Shown: positions 12,691 to 21,881 of the stretch, piece after piece
Layout of the letters: every line of letters starts with the position of its first letter
Position numbering within the stretch: position 1 is the stretch's first letter
Source: a virus
Strand: one strand, 5' to 3'
Virus record (IMG/VR): IMGVR_UViG_3300025402_000037
Location: 1 to 35,004 of that record
Length of the DNA stretch: 35,004 nucleotides
Made by a program: the position numbers and the translations under genes
Notes under the pieces: model-generated
Told to the model about the DNA's origin: nothing
What the model saw: the letters and a program-made list of their open reading frames with translations, nothing else
Databases searched by the model: none

Positions 12691-13740
12691 TTAAATATCC
12701 TGTTCGGCTGCAAACTGCAACAATTTAAAATATCCATCTTCTGTTTCTAGCATCTCTTCAAACATTACTTTGTTGCTGTCAGATAATTTTTCATATAAAT
12801 TATTTAGCAATTCTTCTTCTGCCAGCATTAATTCTTCGTTTAAATCGTCTGATTCATCGTAACCATATGATTCAATTTTAATTTCTTTTCTAGGAGGAGC
12901 ACGTAAAACTACTTCTTTAGAACCATCAGGCTTTGTAACGGTAATTGCTTCTTTAGCTTTTCTATCAGAAGTTATGACACGAGGATCAGCATCTTCCCTA
13001 ACTGACTTCTTGACCATAGAACCAAGAGTAATTTTTGGCTTAGCAGCTTCTTCTGGTTCACCTCTAATAGCAGACATGAAAGATTTGTGTGAAGTAGCAA
13101 GACGCTTTTCAAATTTTTCTTTTTCCATAGGCTTCATATTCATGTGCATATTAAGAGCCTTCTTAACATGCTCCACAGGAAGCTTGTGCTTTTCACTATC
13201 ATTAAACTCTGTATGGCGATCGCCACGGAGGTTCTCTGCCTTACGAAGTTGAACAATAATGTGTTCACGTCCACCTTCGTCTTCACCATCTGGCTTGCTT
13301 GAGCCATCTTTACGAGGGCGGCCACGACGAGCTTCTAAAATTGTATCTAAAACCATTTCCGTTTCCTCTGCTCTATCTGCGCCACCTGCAAACTCAGAAG
13401 GTATTCTTGACGCATCTATTGATAATCTATGGGTGATGTTTGTTTTAACCTTACCAAATTTTCTGGAAGGTCTTTCTACAGGCTTATCAGCAATCTCTGC
13501 TAGATTAATATTAGCTTTAGAAAGGTCTTCGTTCTTCATCTGAAGACCCTTCTTTTTAGCTAATGATTTAATTTTTTCCGGAGTAAATTTCTTTCCTACT
13601 GCTTCTACTATTTGTTCAAATGTTTGATTTGATTGTTCAGGAGAAGTTTCAGAATTTAACTTATACTTTCTTACAGCACTACCTTCTTTGATGGCACTTG
13701 ATCTGATATCTTTGATGGTAATTACTATATTACTTGACAT
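12691..13740 (-). CDS. Head core-like protein with AT-hook motif
   Basis: A 349-residue charged protein in the prohead core region. A classical AT-hook-like sequence, ARRGRPRKDG (137-146), is followed by long charged stretches (EHIIVQLRKAENLRGDRHTEF, MKPMEKEKFEKRLATSHKSF) and an acidic C-terminal helical region (ELMLAEEELLNNLYEKLSDSNKVMFEEML). There is no T4 counterpart in this position that I recognise. Its place between gene 21 and a larger core protein, and its composition, suggest an internal head protein that may contact DNA and be processed by gp21. It overlaps the upstream stop by one base (TAATG). Confidence 0.65.
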   Translation of the reverse strand: MSSNIVITIKDIRSSAIKEGSAVRKYKLNSETSPEQSNQTFEQIVEAVGKKFTPEKIKSLAKKKGLQMKNEDLSKANINLAEIADKPVERPSRKFGKVKTNITHRLSIDASRIPSEFAGGADRAEETEMVLDTILEARRGRPRKDGSSKPDGEDEGGREHIIVQLRKAENLRGDRHTEFNDSEKHKLPVEHVKKALNMHMNMKPMEKEKFEKRLATSHKSFMSAIRGEPEEAAKPKITLGSMVKKSVREDADPRVITSDRKAKEAITVTKPDGSKEVVLRAPPRKEIKIESYGYDESDDLNEELMLAEEELLNNLYEKLSDSNKVMFEEMLETEDGYFKLLQFAAEQDI

Positions 13741-15146
13741 TAATCTGGACTCTTGTTAAGATTATGACGGAAAGGAGATTTTTGACCGTGTAGTTTACCT
13801 AGATTATTATGAAGAGTATGCTTCTTGAGCTTTAAGCTATTAAGAGCTGATTGCTTAACAAGATTTAAAGTATCTGTTTCTTCTTTGAGTCTCTTGTCAT
13901 TCTTTGCAATGATATCATTTCTTTCATCATTTGCAGGCTTTTTCTTCATAGAAGCAAGGTCTGGCTTCATTGTAGTTGCAATTGTGCTAGAACCATATGT
14001 GCCTACATTATCCTCTTTCATAGAATGAGGAGTAGCACCACACTCGTCGCACTTGATACCACCCTTAGTTTCTACATAATGACCTTCGCCACAATCTTTG
14101 CAAACTCTTGCTTCGTGAATTTTCTTGCTAGCACGAAGAACTTTAAAATCATCAGCATCGATCTTATCTGGATCTCCAGCTATTGATGCAATCTTTTTTT
14201 GCTTAGGAGAAAGTTCTGGTTGACCTTTGCGAGAATCTCTATACCTCATCATTGCACCAGCTTTTTGGTTTCTGATAGAACCCAATGCTTCACCAACATA
14301 TTCTTCCCTATTCATGAAAGGATCTTGGTATGATGAACCTGTATTAGAAGGAAGGTTGGAATCGTAAGGTTGATCATCTTTATCTGAATATAGCATGTGA
14401 TCATGAACACCACAGACCATTGATTTAGCGATTGCAATCTTTGATTGTACCCATGGTTCAACATGCATATCCATAGACATATTATTAAGAAGATCCTGAG
14501 CGCTTGCAATCATAGCTTTTAGCTCTGTTCTTACCATTGATACTTCATCGTGTGTATCATCATAAGATTCAGCAACCTTCTTAGCAGTTGCTGTAGCAAT
14601 AGCCATCTTCTTGCTCATTGGCATAGAAGGATTTTTGCGAGCAATAGCTTTTGCAACTTCTTCACGCTTTTTTAATTCAGCAGGAGTTAGATGCTTCTCT
14701 TCTACGTAATCAATTTCTTCCTTACGAAGCTTGGCAAGGATAGCTCCAGCTACCTTCTTACCTGCTTCCTTGGAGCCATAACGCTTTGCAGCAGCATCAG
14801 CAATCTTAGAAAAATTCTTACCTGGCTTGCCAATATCTTTACCAGCATGTGCTTCTTTGGCAGAGTATGAGGTAGATTCAAACTTAGCTGTTTCGTAGCC
14901 GTTGTCTGACTCTGAGCCATCAACCTTTACATTCTTATCGTAAACAGTACGATCGCCACCTGGCTTATAAGAATTAGGAAATTTATTTTCATATGGCTTT
15001 GTAGCACCACTAAACACATGCTCTTGATCTGTTACGCCAGGAACAAGATTTTTGTGGTTTATAGGATTATGTAAGCCTTTAAAATTCTTCTCACCCTGTG
15101 ACTGAGGTTGTTCAACCTCATGAATGTTCTGTCTTTTATTCTTCAT
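13740..15146 (-). CDS. Large prohead core/virion protein at the gene 68 position
   Basis: A 468-residue protein of several small modules. The first, about residues 112-141, has ADAAAKRYGSKEAGKKVAGA, and a second, about 152-193, has LTPAELKKREEVAKAIARKN and MPMSKKMAIATATAKKVAES. A third, about 203-255, has EPWVQSKIAIAKSMVCGVHDHM; such modules recur in large phage head proteins. A zinc ribbon with C349, C352, C366 and C369 follows. The position between 67 and 21 is that of T4 gene 68 (141 residues), but this protein is three times longer, so true orthology is uncertain. It starts inside gene 67 (11-base overlap). It is likely packed in the head core. Confidence 0.65.
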   Translation of the reverse strand: MKNKRQNIHEVEQPQSQGEKNFKGLHNPINHKNLVPGVTDQEHVFSGATKPYENKFPNSYKPGGDRTVYDKNVKVDGSESDNGYETAKFESTSYSAKEAHAGKDIGKPGKNFSKIADAAAKRYGSKEAGKKVAGAILAKLRKEEIDYVEEKHLTPAELKKREEVAKAIARKNPSMPMSKKMAIATATAKKVAESYDDTHDEVSMVRTELKAMIASAQDLLNNMSMDMHVEPWVQSKIAIAKSMVCGVHDHMLYSDKDDQPYDSNLPSNTGSSYQDPFMNREEYVGEALGSIRNQKAGAMMRYRDSRKGQPELSPKQKKIASIAGDPDKIDADDFKVLRASKKIHEARVCKDCGEGHYVETKGGIKCDECGATPHSMKEDNVGTYGSSTIATTMKPDLASMKKKPANDERNDIIAKNDKRLKEETDTLNLVKQSALNSLKLKKHTLHNNLGKLHGQKSPFRHNLNKSPD

Positions 15147-15378
15147 CTGGTGTTTCCTCGGTTGTATAATCTTCGAAATCTTCTGTTTCGTATTGATCCT
15201 GTGGAGCTAAATCATACTGATTACCAGTGGTGCTACCAAACATACTTGCTGCAACATCTGCAGACATTAACTCAATCTGCTGCTCTGCTCGAGCTGTCAT
15301 AACAGCGTCGAGAGCAGGCTTCAAGCTAACTGCATCTTTGTTCCACGAATATGCTAAAATGTCTTCTACGTTGCTCAT
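15136..15378 (-). CDS. 67: Prohead core protein gp67-like
   Basis: An 80-residue protein (T4 gp67, the PIP core protein, is also 80). It begins MSNVEDILAYSWNKDAV, has a central ARAEQQIELMSADVAASMFG, and ends in a very acidic tail (EDFEDYTTEETPDEE), as in the family. The ATG at 15378 is chosen rather than the TTG at 15390 because GGAG lies seven bases upstream. It follows the portal gene directly, the T4 order 20-67. The assignment rests on position, size and acidic tail more than on exact motifs. Confidence 0.7.
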   Translation of the reverse strand: MSNVEDILAYSWNKDAVSLKPALDAVMTARAEQQIELMSADVAASMFGSTTGNQYDLAPQDQYETEDFEDYTTEETPDEE

Positions 15379-15400
15379 GTTAGTCTCCAAATCTATTACA

Positions 15401-15408
15401 TATTTATA
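15401..15408 (-). promoter_or_regulatory. Late promoter of gene 67 (TATAAATA)
   Basis: A perfect late box on the minus strand, 22 bases before the gene 67 ATG. A second near-box (TATAAATT) directly upstream at 15412-15419 makes a tandem pair, right after the portal stop codon. Confidence 0.72.
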
Positions 15409-15419
15409 AAAAATTTATA

Positions 15420-17084
15420 TTATCTTCCAGAGCCACCAGTATTTGGTACAGCCCTACCTCTATTTGCTCTGCCGCCCGATACATTTCCTGTATTGGGGTT
15501 GGCATCATTTGTTCCTGGTGTTGTTTGCGTAGGAACAGGATTATTTAAATTACCACCCATATTTTCAATATCAGTGGTGTTTTTAACTTCATCATCGGGG
15601 TCAACGACACCTTGTGCCTCTTGCTGCATCTGAACTAACATTACCTTAATGTCATCATCAGTTTGCATCAGAACATTCTTTCTAATCCATTCTTGTGAAT
15701 AGTATGTTCCAATGAAAGGTTGAATGTTAGTTAGAGTTGCAATTCTTCCCTGAAGAAGTTCTGCCTCTTTAAATTCTTCAAAATGACTATCGATTGCAAA
15801 GTCAAAGTTAATCTGATTTGAAAGCTCATCCCAATCAGATTCGGCAATAACACCTTTAAGGATTAATTGCTTTTCAAGAGCACCAAGAAGGAGTAGTGAG
15901 AATCTTCTTCTTAAACGTCCAACAAACTTAGTAAACTTTACTTCGTCTCTTGAAATTTCCGATGCTCTACCAAGTGTAAATACCTCTGCAGATGACTGCA
16001 ATCTTGATACAGGGACGTTCAACGATTGATATAACTTTCTTTGGAAGTATTCAACGTCAGCCATTTCGCCAAGGTTTTGACCTGAAGGGAGTGTTGTAAT
16101 TTCAGTACCACGACTACCTTCACGACGTGGGAACCAATAATCTTCCAACATCGTCATATACTTACGATCGTCTTTAACGGCACCAGTGGTTGCATCGTAT
16201 ACAAGACGATTTTTATGCTTGACCATCATATCTCTTAGATATTGTTCTGCCTTTGGTGTAGGAAGGTTACCAACATCGATGTAGAAAATACGGCGTTCTG
16301 GGGCACGAGAAATACGATAGATAACAGTTGCATCTTCAAGAGTACGCAATTGATTCAAAGGCTTGATTGCCTTTTGAATGTATGAATACACGAGAGCATT
16401 GTTTTGGTCCATCAATCCTGAAGTCACGTGAAGGATAGAATCTGCAGCAATCTTAATACCGTTGACTGCACCTGAGTCAAAAGGAAGACCAGCATTACCG
16501 CCAGCAGGAAGGAAGTTCTTTTCATTGTAAACAAAGTATTCTCTTTGGGCTGAAGTAATTGTAACTTCACCTTTTGCTTTTCTCTTTACTTCCCTTACCT
16601 TGCGAATCTTTCTAGGATCGATGTAACGAAGTTCGAGGATACCTTTTCTTGGATCTTTTTCATCGATGATTACGTGGTAGTACATTCTACCATCAATATA
16701 CCATCTTTTAAAAATTTCGTATGCTTCTTGTTGAAAATTGAACAATTCTAAAATAAGTTCAAATTCTTGTCTGATACGATTCTTTACATTGTCACCGTAT
16801 TTAATTTTATCGGTGTTTAAAACAACAACAGCTTCAGAGTCTGTATCAATAGCTTCATTGACGATATCATCAATTGCTTGTTCTAACTCTGGTTGTAATG
16901 CAATTTCTCTGTATTTGGATACTAACTGAGATTCCGTTCTAGCTGTACCATCAAGATCAATATAGGTGCCATATGCACCACCTGCTGCAACAATGACAGC
17001 ACCATCGTCATTTACTACTGGAGCAAATGATTCGACTGGTTCTTCTTTTGGACGTGTAATTTCAAAACCTAAAAACTTAGCCAT
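15420..17084 (-). CDS. 20: Portal protein gp20
   Basis: A 554-residue T4-type portal (T4 gp20 is 524). Landmarks are GAYGTYIDLDGTA near the N-terminus, ESQLVSKYREIALQPELEQAI, VIIDEKDPRKGILELRYIDPRKI, LEDATVIYRISRAPERRIFYIDVGNLP, MLEDYWFPRREGSRGTEI and VSRLQSSAEVFTLGRASEISRDE. The dodecameric portal starts head assembly, gates DNA packaging by gp16/gp17 and joins the neck (gp13/gp14). The C-terminal 60 residues are low-complexity Asn/Gly/Thr (NTGNVSGGRANRGRA). The start at 17084 has AAGGAAA upstream and a late box in a hairpin before it. Confidence 0.95.
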   Translation of the reverse strand: MAKFLGFEITRPKEEPVESFAPVVNDDGAVIVAAGGAYGTYIDLDGTARTESQLVSKYREIALQPELEQAIDDIVNEAIDTDSEAVVVLNTDKIKYGDNVKNRIRQEFELILELFNFQQEAYEIFKRWYIDGRMYYHVIIDEKDPRKGILELRYIDPRKIRKVREVKRKAKGEVTITSAQREYFVYNEKNFLPAGGNAGLPFDSGAVNGIKIAADSILHVTSGLMDQNNALVYSYIQKAIKPLNQLRTLEDATVIYRISRAPERRIFYIDVGNLPTPKAEQYLRDMMVKHKNRLVYDATTGAVKDDRKYMTMLEDYWFPRREGSRGTEITTLPSGQNLGEMADVEYFQRKLYQSLNVPVSRLQSSAEVFTLGRASEISRDEVKFTKFVGRLRRRFSLLLLGALEKQLILKGVIAESDWDELSNQINFDFAIDSHFEEFKEAELLQGRIATLTNIQPFIGTYYSQEWIRKNVLMQTDDDIKVMLVQMQQEAQGVVDPDDEVKNTTDIENMGGNLNNPVPTQTTPGTNDANPNTGNVSGGRANRGRAVPNTGGSGR

Positions 17085-17109
17085 AATAATATTTCCTTAT
17101 AAGATAGAG

Positions 17110-17140
17110 AAGAGCTGCTATAGTATTTATAGCAGCTCTT
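17110..17140 (-). promoter_or_regulatory. Late promoter of gene 20 inside a perfect hairpin
   Basis: A perfect 13-bp inverted repeat (AAGAGCTGCTATA / TATAGCAGCTCTT) with a five-base loop. The late box TATAAATA (17124-17131, minus strand) covers the loop and part of one arm. It lies 12 bases after the gene 19 stop and 26 bases before the gene 20 start. In gene 19 mRNA the hairpin would follow the coding end as a stabilising or pausing structure. It lacks a T run in the leftward direction, so it is not a classical terminator for gene 19. Confidence 0.75.
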
Positions 17141-17151
17141 TTGCTCAGATC

Positions 17152-17703
17152 TTATGCGCCACCCGCATCACCAGTAGGACCACCAAGAATTTCAAACGTA
17201 TCATACTGGAAGCTAACCTGGAACTCTTCAATCTCATCAACAGTTGCCCATTGCAAATCGATTGGAGTAATAGTTTCTGGGAAGATTCCATTGAACTGAT
17301 AAGTTCTTAATTCAGAACCATCTTTACCAAACTGTGTTACAGTTGCCTGTGACTTATAAAGACTTGGTGCAGATGAACCAAGTGCAGTAATGTTTGATTG
17401 ATAAAGCTGAATATAATTGTTCCATTGTTCCATAGCATTTCTTACCAAGAAGTCTTCGTCGTTGATAATTGTTACGGTCCATGGATCGAACTTTCTGTCC
17501 CCTGCCAACTTAAGCTTTCTACCGAAGTATGGAACTTCGATAGTGCCTAATGTGGATGCTGGAAGTTGCGCTGTCTTACATAAGAAAGGCAACTTCAAAT
17601 CAGCAATAGGATTAACAGGGTTACTAATAATCACTTGGAAAAGTGAAGGACGAGCGCCGCCAAGAACTAACTGAGAGCGGATATCATTAATATTGAAAGC
17701 CAT
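17152..17703 (-). CDS. 19: Tail tube protein gp19
   Basis: A 183-residue tube protein (T4 gp19 is 163). Family features are RPSLFQVIISNP near the N-terminus, LPASTLGTIEVPYFGRKLKLAGDRKFDPWTVT, NDEDFLVRNAMEQW, and the end block YQFNGIFPETITPIDLQWATVDEIEEFQVSFQYDTFEI. Rings of this protein form the inner tail tube inside the sheath. The C-terminus has a short Gly/Ala tail (GGPTGDAGGA). The gene follows the sheath gene by 18 bases, with AGAGAGGAAAG as RBS. A diverged tube-like protein is at 3414-3932. Confidence 0.95.
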   Translation of the reverse strand: MAFNINDIRSQLVLGGARPSLFQVIISNPVNPIADLKLPFLCKTAQLPASTLGTIEVPYFGRKLKLAGDRKFDPWTVTIINDEDFLVRNAMEQWNNYIQLYQSNITALGSSAPSLYKSQATVTQFGKDGSELRTYQFNGIFPETITPIDLQWATVDEIEEFQVSFQYDTFEILGGPTGDAGGA

Positions 17704-17721
17704 TTTTCTTTCCTCTCTTTA

Positions 17722-19824
17722 TTAGAATTTACCAACAATTTCATTAAAGTCGACTCCAGTGCGTACTGCAACGAAGTTTAACTGAATGAAATTAATTGAG
17801 CGGGCTGGTTTAATGTAGATGTCACCAACAAATTGGTTTGAATCCACAACTTGTGGTGTATTGTTTGTTGCATCACAGACAACCTTGAAGTCTGTAATAC
17901 CACGGCGACCCTGAATGTCTCTTAGGTACGGAGTAACAAGGTTGCGGAATGAAGCCTGTGTAAATGTATCATTGAACTCGAACAATGAATACTTAGCAGC
18001 AGTTGAAATTGCCTTTTCAAGAACAATGAACAATCTACGAACGTTGATTCTATCAAATGCAGATGGCTGAGTAAGAAGTGTCTTATCACCATAAAGAACA
18101 GTGCCCTGACCTGGGAATGTTACAACTGGGTTGATATTGTTCTTATAAAGAAGGTCACGATCCGCTTTATTTGGATTGTAAGCCAACTTTACAACATTCT
18201 TAATCTGACCTCTGTTGAAGCCTGCTGGTGAATACCAAGGATCACGGATAGTATCTGTTCTTACACAAAGACCAGCAATATCACCGTTCAATGGAACCCA
18301 ACGATAGAGATCATTATACTTATCATACTGATACTTATAACCAGAATCTAGAACAGCATATGAAGTGCTTCTTAGACCATTTCTCATTGCAACAATACTT
18401 GTTGCTTCATTACCTGGGTTAGCTACAACAGCACCCTGGTATGGAGAGATGAATGAGATACAATCCATTCTGCTAGAAGTGATATTATCAATGATGTAGT
18501 TTGGAAGAGTGATACCTAGTGGATCACCAATAGTAGTAGACTTACCACCCAACACCAATGAGATGTCAATTGATTCTGCAGAAGCAAATACGTCATATGC
18601 TTCAGCTAGAGAAGAGATATCAATGCTTGATTCTGCAAGGCCATCAGCACCATTGTTGAATGCAATTGTTTCAACGCCAGAGTTTGTACTTACTGCAGGG
18701 AAAGCATTAGATGTTACAGCACTACCAAGATAGTCTGTTGTAGACCAAACATATCGTGAGCTCTTGTTTAGAACGTCTCTGTAGTAGATTGTTCCACCCT
18801 GTAATCCCTGTGCATCAATTGCACGAGAAAGATTTGGCCATACTTCAAGAATCTGTCCTGGAACACCAGTGAACATGCCAAGCTTATCTGTGACAACAAT
18901 GTGAACTTGATCTACGATTGATGTGTTAGATGTTCTTGTGTTTACATAATCAGAAATGCCAGGCGCATTATCAACAGCGTTGAAATGTTCCCAATTTCTA
19001 GTCATGAATGCATTTGTGCCATTTGCAGAGTTAGAGAAGTTCTGCTTAAGCTGAAGAACATTATTGAAGTTAACATTGAACCAAGCAAAAGCACTACCAA
19101 CGTTTGAAGTAACAGTGCTGATACCACTAACCTGAAGGTACTGAAGACCAATAGTAGAATTACCTACTGGAATGTAGTCGCCAATGTTAATTGCACTTGC
19201 AACTGCATGAGCTGTACTGGTAGCAAATGAAGAGTCATCACTTACAATAGTAACATTTGCAGAAGATGAGTTAACATTAATTGCTAAAGTACCCTGAGTA
19301 TTTGTTGCTGTATAAGTTGTGTTTGCTGGATTATATCCACCATTAATGTTTTGAGAATAACCAGCTGCTGTATCGCAGATAGAAATTTCAAGTGAATTAC
19401 CAATGTAACCAGGATATTTTGCAACGAATGGAGTGTTAGCACTGAAAGCACCAGAATTGTTAGGAATATCTGGGTTGCCTTCTTTAGCCAAATAGTCATT
19501 ATTATTTTCAATTACAACGTTGGCAGAAATTGTACCAGTGTTTGCAACTGCGTTATATGCTGCATCGGAAGCTGCTCTTGAAACATATAGCTGGTTGCCA
19601 TAGCCCAAGAAGTTAGCTGCTGTAAAGAATGTTTCGAAATTGTTTGCTGTTGGCTTACCGTATAGATTGACTAACTGATCTTCTGATCCCATTAGATGAG
19701 CCTCGTTTACAGGACCCCATCTAAAAACACCAGCGAATGCACCTGTAGTCGTAGAGACTGTAGGAACAATGGTTGTTAAGTCATATTCTGATACGCTTAC
19801 ACCAGGACTTACTTGAAATGCCAT
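17722..19824 (-). CDS. 18: Contractile tail sheath protein gp18
   Basis: A 700-residue sheath protein (T4 gp18 is 659). The start MAFQVSPGVSVSEYDLTTIVP and the following GAFAGVFRWGPV are the family signature. The conserved C-terminal half includes YNPNKADRDLLYKNNINPVV, PGQGTVLYGDKTL, DRINVRRLFIVLEKAI and FKVVCDATNNTP. The middle (about 130-300) is Asn/Ser/Thr-rich and corresponds to the variable protruding domain on the outside of the tail. A perfect late box is at 19869-19876 and AAGGAG precedes the ATG. Confidence 0.96.
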   Translation of the reverse strand: MAFQVSPGVSVSEYDLTTIVPTVSTTTGAFAGVFRWGPVNEAHLMGSEDQLVNLYGKPTANNFETFFTAANFLGYGNQLYVSRAASDAAYNAVANTGTISANVVIENNNDYLAKEGNPDIPNNSGAFSANTPFVAKYPGYIGNSLEISICDTAAGYSQNINGGYNPANTTYTATNTQGTLAINVNSSSANVTIVSDDSSFATSTAHAVASAINIGDYIPVGNSTIGLQYLQVSGISTVTSNVGSAFAWFNVNFNNVLQLKQNFSNSANGTNAFMTRNWEHFNAVDNAPGISDYVNTRTSNTSIVDQVHIVVTDKLGMFTGVPGQILEVWPNLSRAIDAQGLQGGTIYYRDVLNKSSRYVWSTTDYLGSAVTSNAFPAVSTNSGVETIAFNNGADGLAESSIDISSLAEAYDVFASAESIDISLVLGGKSTTIGDPLGITLPNYIIDNITSSRMDCISFISPYQGAVVANPGNEATSIVAMRNGLRSTSYAVLDSGYKYQYDKYNDLYRWVPLNGDIAGLCVRTDTIRDPWYSPAGFNRGQIKNVVKLAYNPNKADRDLLYKNNINPVVTFPGQGTVLYGDKTLLTQPSAFDRINVRRLFIVLEKAISTAAKYSLFEFNDTFTQASFRNLVTPYLRDIQGRRGITDFKVVCDATNNTPQVVDSNQFVGDIYIKPARSINFIQLNFVAVRTGVDFNEIVGKF

Positions 19825-19868
19825 TTTATTCTCCTTTTATAATAAAATTATCAAATCTTATATGTTCT

Positions 19869-19876
19869 TATTTATA
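19869..19876 (-). promoter_or_regulatory. Late promoter of gene 18 (TATAAATA)
   Basis: A perfect late box on the minus strand in the 57-base gap after gene 17, 44 bases before the sheath ATG. The T-rich leader ends in AAAAGGAGAATAAA. Confidence 0.75.
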
Positions 19877-19881
19877 AAAAG

Positions 19882-21492
19882 TCAGTTTAGAAGAAAATGG
19901 TTCAATTCCCCATCAGATAAAATACGTTTAGGATCCTCTTCAGTATCCATACCCATATCAATAAAACCAAATGGAGTAAAGTTATCACTAATATCATCCA
20001 TAATTCTTTTTCTAATATCAGAATTAGAAACGTCTTTAAAGTAGTTTTGACTTACCATCCAAGCAAATAAAACTAAACACATTACCAAGTCATCATGATG
20101 ACCTTCTTCTGCATTGTATGAAGAACCATCAACAACGTATGTTGAAAGTTCATTAATAAGATCATAGTCGTTTAATATAATCTTGTTGTTTTCTACTATT
20201 GATTTAAGATTAGAACAACCAATTCTTTTTGTTACTTTAGAAGTCTTAATACCCATTCTTGATTGCTGACCACCAAAAGCCCCAATCACTGTACCTCTTC
20301 TTCCACTCGTCTTAGTAGTTACAATATTATCATATTCTAGATCTTGCTGTAATATATTTACTACTTGTGAACCTACGTTAATTTCAACCAAGATAGAAGC
20401 ATTGTTATAATATTTACCAACGTTGTCTAATAAGGTAGGAAACATCAACTCGGTTATATTTGAATCTTTGTATGTAGCCACAACTTCATATGGCATCACA
20501 CTACAATCTATAATTGTAAATGCTGAACTATCTAATCCAAGACCTTCAGAGACGTCTACCGTCATACAATAAACATGATCCTTAATAGGCTGCTTATATA
20601 TTTTTAACAAACCTTGGTGTTCAAGCTGCACAGGATTGTTAAACACCATCTTAGAAAGAAACGAAGGATGAATAAGAGTATTGGTTGAACCCATAAACTC
20701 ACACTCAAATTCTTGACGGAATTGATCTACAGAAGTACTTCTGATCATCAAATCTTTCCAAGCTTCATCTCTTCCAGGAACATCAGACCAATGCACATCA
20801 ACTCTTGCATAGTCGTTATTTCCGTTGACTGAATCCATCCATATCTTGTAGAATAGATTCATACCATTTGGCGTAGAAGTAATTAATAGTTTCGATGTAG
20901 CACCAGATGTGATTGTAGGGAACACGGAAGCAAAGAATGCATCCTGTACGTTTCTAGGTACGAATGCAAACTCATCGAGATAAACAAGATTATATGATTG
21001 ACCACGAACCGCAGAAGACGAAGTTGCAGATGCTAAGATTTTGGAACCATTTTCTAGTTCTATATTACCTTTATTCCACTCTACTATTCCTTGCTGTAAC
21101 CACTTTGGTAGCCACTCGTATGCTAGCTGAACACGGGAAAGAATTTCTCTTGCCTGCACTTGTTTATTTGCTAGCACAGCAATGTTGTAATTTTCATTAA
21201 AAAGAATCTTATGTAAGAGATAACCAACGACACCTGTAGTTTTACCAACCTGACGAGGCATCTTACAAATAGTAAAGCGATTATCATCAAACGCTTTAAA
21301 CATATTTTTCTGATATTGGAATGGCTTAAAGGGAACGAGACCCTTATCGACAGAAACAATCTTTACATAATTTTCACAAAAGTAATCAACGTCACTAGCG
21401 CACTTGAGATATTCCTCAATCTGCTCTTTGCTAAATTGTAACTTGACATCTTTGTTCTTTAGGTTTTTATTACCTAGATATATATCAGCCAT
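19882..21492 (-). CDS. 17: Large terminase subunit gp17
   Basis: A 536-residue packaging ATPase-nuclease (T4 gp17 is 610). Motifs: Walker A MPRQVGKT (78-85), Walker B LVYLDEF (169-175), coupling motif TSTPNG (206-210). The RNase H-like nuclease has D313 in TVDVSEG, E370 in LVEINVG and D467/D468 in GHHDDLV. It cuts the concatemer and drives DNA into the head through gp20. The start overlaps the end of gene 16 by eight bases. The C-terminal 60 residues are acidic. No intron or homing insertion is seen. Confidence 0.96.
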   Translation of the reverse strand: MADIYLGNKNLKNKDVKLQFSKEQIEEYLKCASDVDYFCENYVKIVSVDKGLVPFKPFQYQKNMFKAFDDNRFTICKMPRQVGKTTGVVGYLLHKILFNENYNIAVLANKQVQAREILSRVQLAYEWLPKWLQQGIVEWNKGNIELENGSKILASATSSSAVRGQSYNLVYLDEFAFVPRNVQDAFFASVFPTITSGATSKLLITSTPNGMNLFYKIWMDSVNGNNDYARVDVHWSDVPGRDEAWKDLMIRSTSVDQFRQEFECEFMGSTNTLIHPSFLSKMVFNNPVQLEHQGLLKIYKQPIKDHVYCMTVDVSEGLGLDSSAFTIIDCSVMPYEVVATYKDSNITELMFPTLLDNVGKYYNNASILVEINVGSQVVNILQQDLEYDNIVTTKTSGRRGTVIGAFGGQQSRMGIKTSKVTKRIGCSNLKSIVENNKIILNDYDLINELSTYVVDGSSYNAEEGHHDDLVMCLVLFAWMVSQNYFKDVSNSDIRKRIMDDISDNFTPFGFIDMGMDTEEDPKRILSDGELNHFLLN

Positions 21493-21880
21493 TTTCTTTC
21501 TTTATCATCTTTAATAGTTCTGCAGAAGAACCAACAAATAAATTGTTATTCACAGTCGAAGGACCTTGGTCTTCTTCTTTATTTAACTCTTTGTGTTTCT
21601 TGGCTAGTTCTAGTAGATCCTTGTTAGCATCTACCATAGTTTTAATTAAATTGGTTACTACTTCAAAAGCTCTTGGTGATTCTGATTGCTTTGCAATATC
21701 CATGATATCTTCAAGAGCACTACTACCCTTTTCAATTACATCGTAGAGATTACGTCTTGCATACTCATAGTCATTATTCTTCTCTGCTTTAATTACAGGA
21801 AGAATATCTGTGATTTTTGAAGGAGAATCTTCCATTGGAGACAATCCTAAAGCACTGGATATTACATCTTTTTTTGCCAC
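21485..21880 (-). CDS. 16: Small terminase subunit gp16
   Basis: A 131-residue protein at the gene 16 position (T4 gp16 is 164). It is largely helical, with the central pair YARRNLYDVIEKGSSALEDIM and AFEVVTNLIKTMVDANKDLLELAKKHKEL, matching the helical oligomerisation core of T4-like small terminases. The C-terminal NNLFVGSSAELLKMIK segment is typical of the marine relatives. It recognises DNA and regulates gp17. The start is GTG at 21880, with GGGA nine bases upstream. It is coupled to gene 17 by an eight-base overlap. Confidence 0.88.
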   Translation of the reverse strand: MAKKDVISSALGLSPMEDSPSKITDILPVIKAEKNNDYEYARRNLYDVIEKGSSALEDIMDIAKQSESPRAFEVVTNLIKTMVDANKDLLELAKKHKELNKEEDQGPSTVNNNLFVGSSAELLKMIKKENG

Positions 21881-21881
21881 T

